Source of the DNA: Pseudomonadota bacterium
GTDB lineage: Bacteria; Pseudomonadota; Gammaproteobacteria; Burkholderiales; UBA9220
DNA length: 45,926 nt
NCBI GenBank assembly: GCA_021845865.1
Contig: JAJZVC010000022.1
Location: forward strand, 1 to 45,926
Direction: 5' to 3'
Shown: positions 43,674-45,926 of the stretch, piece after piece
Layout of the letters: every line of letters begins with the position of its first letter
Numbering within the stretch: the stretch's first letter is position 1
The notes under the pieces: model-generated
The model's database searches: none
What the model saw: only the letters and a program-made list of their open reading frames with translations
Told to the model about the DNA's origin: nothing
Translations under genes and position numbers: made by a program

Positions 43674-44381
43674 ATGCTGCAAGAACATACCCTGAAGCAA
43701 TTCGACGCCGAGCTGGAGGCGGTGCGCTCCCGCGTGCTGCAGATGGGGGGGCTGGTCGAGGAGCAGATCACCAACGCCATCGAGGCCCTGTCCACCGGCG
43801 ACACCGACCTGGCGGAGCGGGTGGTGCAGGACGACCACCGGGTCAACGCCCTGGAAGTGGAGATCGACGAGGACTGCAACCAGATGATCGCCTTGCGCCA
43901 GCCCACGGCCAGCGACCTGCGGATGATCATGACGGTGGTGAAGACCATCACCGACCTGGAGCGCATCGGCGACGAGGCGGAGAAGATCGGCCGCATGACC
44001 AAGCTGCTCTACGCCAACGACCAGCTGGCCATGCCCCGCTTCACCGAAATTCGCCACATGAGCGACATCGTGGTGGACATGCTGCGCAAGGCTCTCGACG
44101 CCTTCGCCCGCCTCGATCTGGCCGCGGCGGCCCAGGTGGTCCGCCAGGACATGGACGTGGACAGCGAATACCGCGCCTCTCTGCGCCATCTCATCACCTT
44201 CATGATGGAGGACCCGCGCAAGATTTCCATGTCCATCGAAATCCTTTTCGTCATCAAGGCCCTGGAGCGCTGCGGCGACCACGCCAAGAACATGGCCGAA
44301 TACGTGGTGTACATGGTCAAGGGCAAGGACGTGCGCCACGTGGCCCTGGAAGAGATCGAGCGCGAGGCCGCGTCGGACTAG
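43674..44381 (+). CDS. phoU: Phosphate signalling complex protein PhoU
   Basis: A 235-residue all-helical protein made of two PhoU repeats. The first has FDAELEAVRSRVLQMGGLVEEQI and EIDEDCNQMIALRQPTASDLRMI, with TDLERIGDEAEKIGR. The second has MSDIVVDMLRKALDAFA, SEYRASLRHLITFMMEDPRKISMSIEILFVIKALERCGDHAKNMAEYV. The acidic E/D-x-x-x-D clusters bind metal. PhoU links the PstSCAB transporter to PhoR and switches off the Pho regulon when phosphate is ample. Here no pst or pho gene adjoins it; ppx follows instead. Confidence 0.96.
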   Translation: MLQEHTLKQFDAELEAVRSRVLQMGGLVEEQITNAIEALSTGDTDLAERVVQDDHRVNALEVEIDEDCNQMIALRQPTASDLRMIMTVVKTITDLERIGDEAEKIGRMTKLLYANDQLAMPRFTEIRHMSDIVVDMLRKALDAFARLDLAAAAQVVRQDMDVDSEYRASLRHLITFMMEDPRKISMSIEILFVIKALERCGDHAKNMAEYVVYMVKGKDVRHVALEEIEREAASD

Positions 44382-44383
44382 CC

Positions 44384-44402
44384 AGAGGGCGCAGAACCCT
44401 CT
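44384..44402 (+). terminator. Weak hairpin after phoU
   Basis: AGAGGG (44384-44389), loop CGCAGAA, CCCTCT (44397-44402) form a six-base-pair stem three bases after the phoU stop. No T-run follows, so termination would be partial at best. It lies in the 81-base phoU-ppx spacer, which also has an AT-rich stretch at 44412-44430 that may include a ppx promoter. Confidence 0.35.
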
Positions 44403-44462
44403 ATCCTCGCCGCTTTATTCAAACAATAATGCGGTCAGCGCTTGAGGGGAGGACGAGGGGAT

Positions 44463-45926
44463 ATGTCTGAGCAGGCAACACTTGCCGCCGTGGATCTGGG
44501 TTCCAACAGCTTTCGCCTGGAGGTGGCCCGGGTGGTGGAGCATCAGATCTATCCCCTGGATTCCCTGAAGGAAACCGTCCGCCTCGCCGCCGGCCTCACC
44601 GACGACAAGTTCCTCGAACCCGACGCCCAGGAGCGGGCCCTGGCCTGCCTGCGGCGCTTCGGCGAGCGCCTGCGGGGCCTGCCCCGCCAGGCGGTGCGGG
44701 TGGTGGGCACCAACACCCTGCGGGTGGCGAGGAACGCCCCCGATTTCCTCGCCCAGGCCCAGGCGGCCCTGGGCTTCCCCATCGACATCATCGCCGGCCG
44801 GGAAGAGGCGCGCCTCATTTACCTCGGCGTTTCCCACAGTCTCCCGCCCACGGACGAGAAGCGGCTGGTGGTGGATATCGGCGGCGGCTCCACCGAATTC
44901 ATCATCGGCAGCCGCCATACCCCCCTGGAAATGGAAAGCCGCTACATGGGCTGCGTCAGCTTCAGCCGGCGCTTCTTCCCCGACGGCAAGATCGCCAAGG
45001 CCAGCCTGGAGGCGGCGGAAATGGCGGCCCGCACCGAAATCCGCAATATCACCGTGGACATGAGTTCTTCCCGTTGGGACAGGGCCATCGGCTCTTCCGG
45101 CACGGCGAAGGCGCTGTCGGAGGTGCTGGTGGCCAACGGCCTAGCCGACGAAGGAATCACCGCCGAGGGCATGGCCCAGTTGCGGGCGCTTTTGCTCAGG
45201 GCGAAAGACACCGCGAAGCTGACCTTGGCCGGGCTCAAGGCCGACCGCATTCCCGTGCTGCCCGGCGGTTTCGCCATCATGTCGGCGATCTTTTCCGAGC
45301 TGGGCATCCAGCGCATGAGCATCTCCGACAGCGCCTTGCGGGAGGGACTGCTCTACGACCTGCTGGGCCGCATCGAGCACCACGACACCCGGGACGCCAC
45401 CGTGCGCCAGTTCATGAAGCGCTACCACGTGGACCGCAAGCAGGCCATGCGGGTGGAGGAGCTCTCCGCCGCCCTGCTGGAGCAGTTGGCGGAAAAGATT
45501 CCCCTGGACCTCGGGGCGGCGCTGCAGCTCCTGGGGTGGGCCGCCCGCCTGCACGAAGCGGGCCTCGCCATCGCCCACAATGGGTACCACAAGCACGGCG
45601 CCTACATCATCAGCAATGCCGACATGCCCGGCTTCTCCCGCGCCGACCAGGCGCGCCTCGGCATGCTGGTTCACGCCCAGCGCCATTCCCTGGGCAAGAT
45701 CGCCGCTCAGGTGAACGACCTTGCCGACTGGGCCATGGTCCTGGCCCTGCGCCTGGCGATCCTCTTCTACCGCAACCGCAGCGATGTCCGCCTGCCCCGG
45801 TTCAAGTTGCGCTGGAGCGGCAAGGGTTTCGTTTTGAGGTTGGACAAGGCATGGCTGGAGCAGAACCTGCTGATGGAAACCATGCTCGCCGCCGAGGCGA
45901 AGGAATGGAAGACCGTGGGCCTGGGG
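44463..45926 (+). CDS. ppx: Exopolyphosphatase, Ppx/GppA family (runs off the window)
   Basis: From the ATG at 44463 the frame stays open for 488 codons to the window edge without a stop. The N-terminal actin-like ATPase-fold domain has LAAVDLGSNSFRLEVARV, RVVGTNTLRVARNA, REEARLIYLGVSHS and LVVDIGGGSTEFIIG, the phosphate-binding motifs of Ppx/GppA. SDSALREGLLYDLL near residue 290 ends the catalytic core. The rest is the helical HD-like region seen in longer Ppx proteins (LLGWAARLHEAGLAIAHNGYHKHGAYII). It removes terminal phosphates from polyphosphate, or from pppGpp. Family members are about 490-510 residues, so only a few codons are probably missing. GAGGGGA lies just upstream. Placing it after phoU suits phosphate homeostasis. 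Confidence 0.93.
   Translation, partial: MSEQATLAAVDLGSNSFRLEVARVVEHQIYPLDSLKETVRLAAGLTDDKFLEPDAQERALACLRRFGERLRGLPRQAVRVVGTNTLRVARNAPDFLAQAQAALGFPIDIIAGREEARLIYLGVSHSLPPTDEKRLVVDIGGGSTEFIIGSRHTPLEMESRYMGCVSFSRRFFPDGKIAKASLEAAEMAARTEIRNITVDMSSSRWDRAIGSSGTAKALSEVLVANGLADEGITAEGMAQLRALLLRAKDTAKLTLAGLKADRIPVLPGGFAIMSAIFSELGIQRMSISDSALREGLLYDLLGRIEHHDTRDATVRQFMKRYHVDRKQAMRVEELSAALLEQLAEKIPLDLGAALQLLGWAARLHEAGLAIAHNGYHKHGAYIISNADMPGFSRADQARLGMLVHAQRHSLGKIAAQVNDLADWAMVLALRLAILFYRNRSDVRLPRFKLRWSGKGFVLRLDKAWLEQNLLMETMLAAEAKEWKTVGLG

Overview
The window looks like chromosomal DNA of a Gram-negative betaproteobacterium. Rhodocyclales or a close relative is my best guess, from the GC-rich housekeeping genes, the cobalamin gene set and the rpiA-phoU-ppx order; this is inference, not a database match. 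It joins a cell-surface polysaccharide/LPS locus (1-25.8 kb) to a cobalamin locus (25.9-42.8 kb) and a housekeeping block (41.3 kb to the end). Base composition changes along it: the first 7.6 kb is visibly AT-richer, 7.7-14.7 kb is GC-rich, 14.7-16.5 kb is poorer again, and everything after 25.8 kb is strongly GC-rich. This fits a mosaic, partly acquired surface locus beside a stable chromosomal region.

Region 1 (1-7.5 kb). The N-terminal end of an IS1595-type transposase runs off the left edge. Then come four plus-strand O-antigen/capsule genes: a small sugar-1-phosphate transferase, a membrane-bound WbpM/FlaA1-type 4,6-dehydratase, a TviB/WbpO-type UDP-HexNAc dehydrogenase and a WbpP/TviC-type UDP-GlcNAc 4-epimerase. 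Together they would supply a 6-deoxy-HexNAc and a HexNAc-uronic acid. Facing them on the minus strand are an O-antigen ligase/polymerase-type membrane protein and a GT9 glycosyltransferase.

Region 2 (7.7-16.5 kb). Ten plus-strand genes form one tight run: a CMP-ulosonate synthetase fused to a HAD phosphatase, a short NeuB-type synthase without a SAF domain, a class IV aminotransferase, a GmhA-like SIS isomerase, a methyltransferase with an N-terminal Cys cluster, a TIM-barrel sugar isomerase/epimerase, two SDRs (the second PtmA-like), a second methyltransferase and a protein with features of GT42/MAF-type CMP-sugar transferases. The set has the core steps for making and activating an alpha-keto acid sugar, but lacks the UDP-sugar enzymes of the sialic, pseudaminic and legionaminic acid routes. 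It is the best candidate here for an undescribed pathway.

Region 3 (16.5-25.8 kb, minus strand). This is an LPS-core-type operon: WaaQ-like and WaaG-like transferases, a CgeB-like transferase, MsbA, a GT4, a CE4 deacetylase without signal peptide, a GT9 and a GT4. The last six genes are joined by five identical 4-base ATGA overlaps.

Region 4 (25.9-42.8 kb). cobO comes first. A cobalamin riboswitch then precedes btuB, a B12-binding protein, cobU, cobT, cobC, cobS, cbiB, the threonine-phosphate decarboxylase, cobQ and a second B12-binding protein, nearly all overlapping. A palindromic repeat lies inside the 5' part of that last gene. A three-PAS GGDEF-EAL protein with a clear promoter follows on the minus strand, then bluB and cobB, translationally coupled to ilvA. 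The window thus covers late corrinoid steps (amidation, adenosylation, aminopropanol attachment, nucleotide loop assembly, lower-ligand synthesis) and uptake. Corrin-ring genes and BtuCD are not present.

Region 5 (42.8 kb to end). A divergent promoter separates ilvA from rpiA, followed by phoU and a ppx/gppA gene that runs off the right edge.
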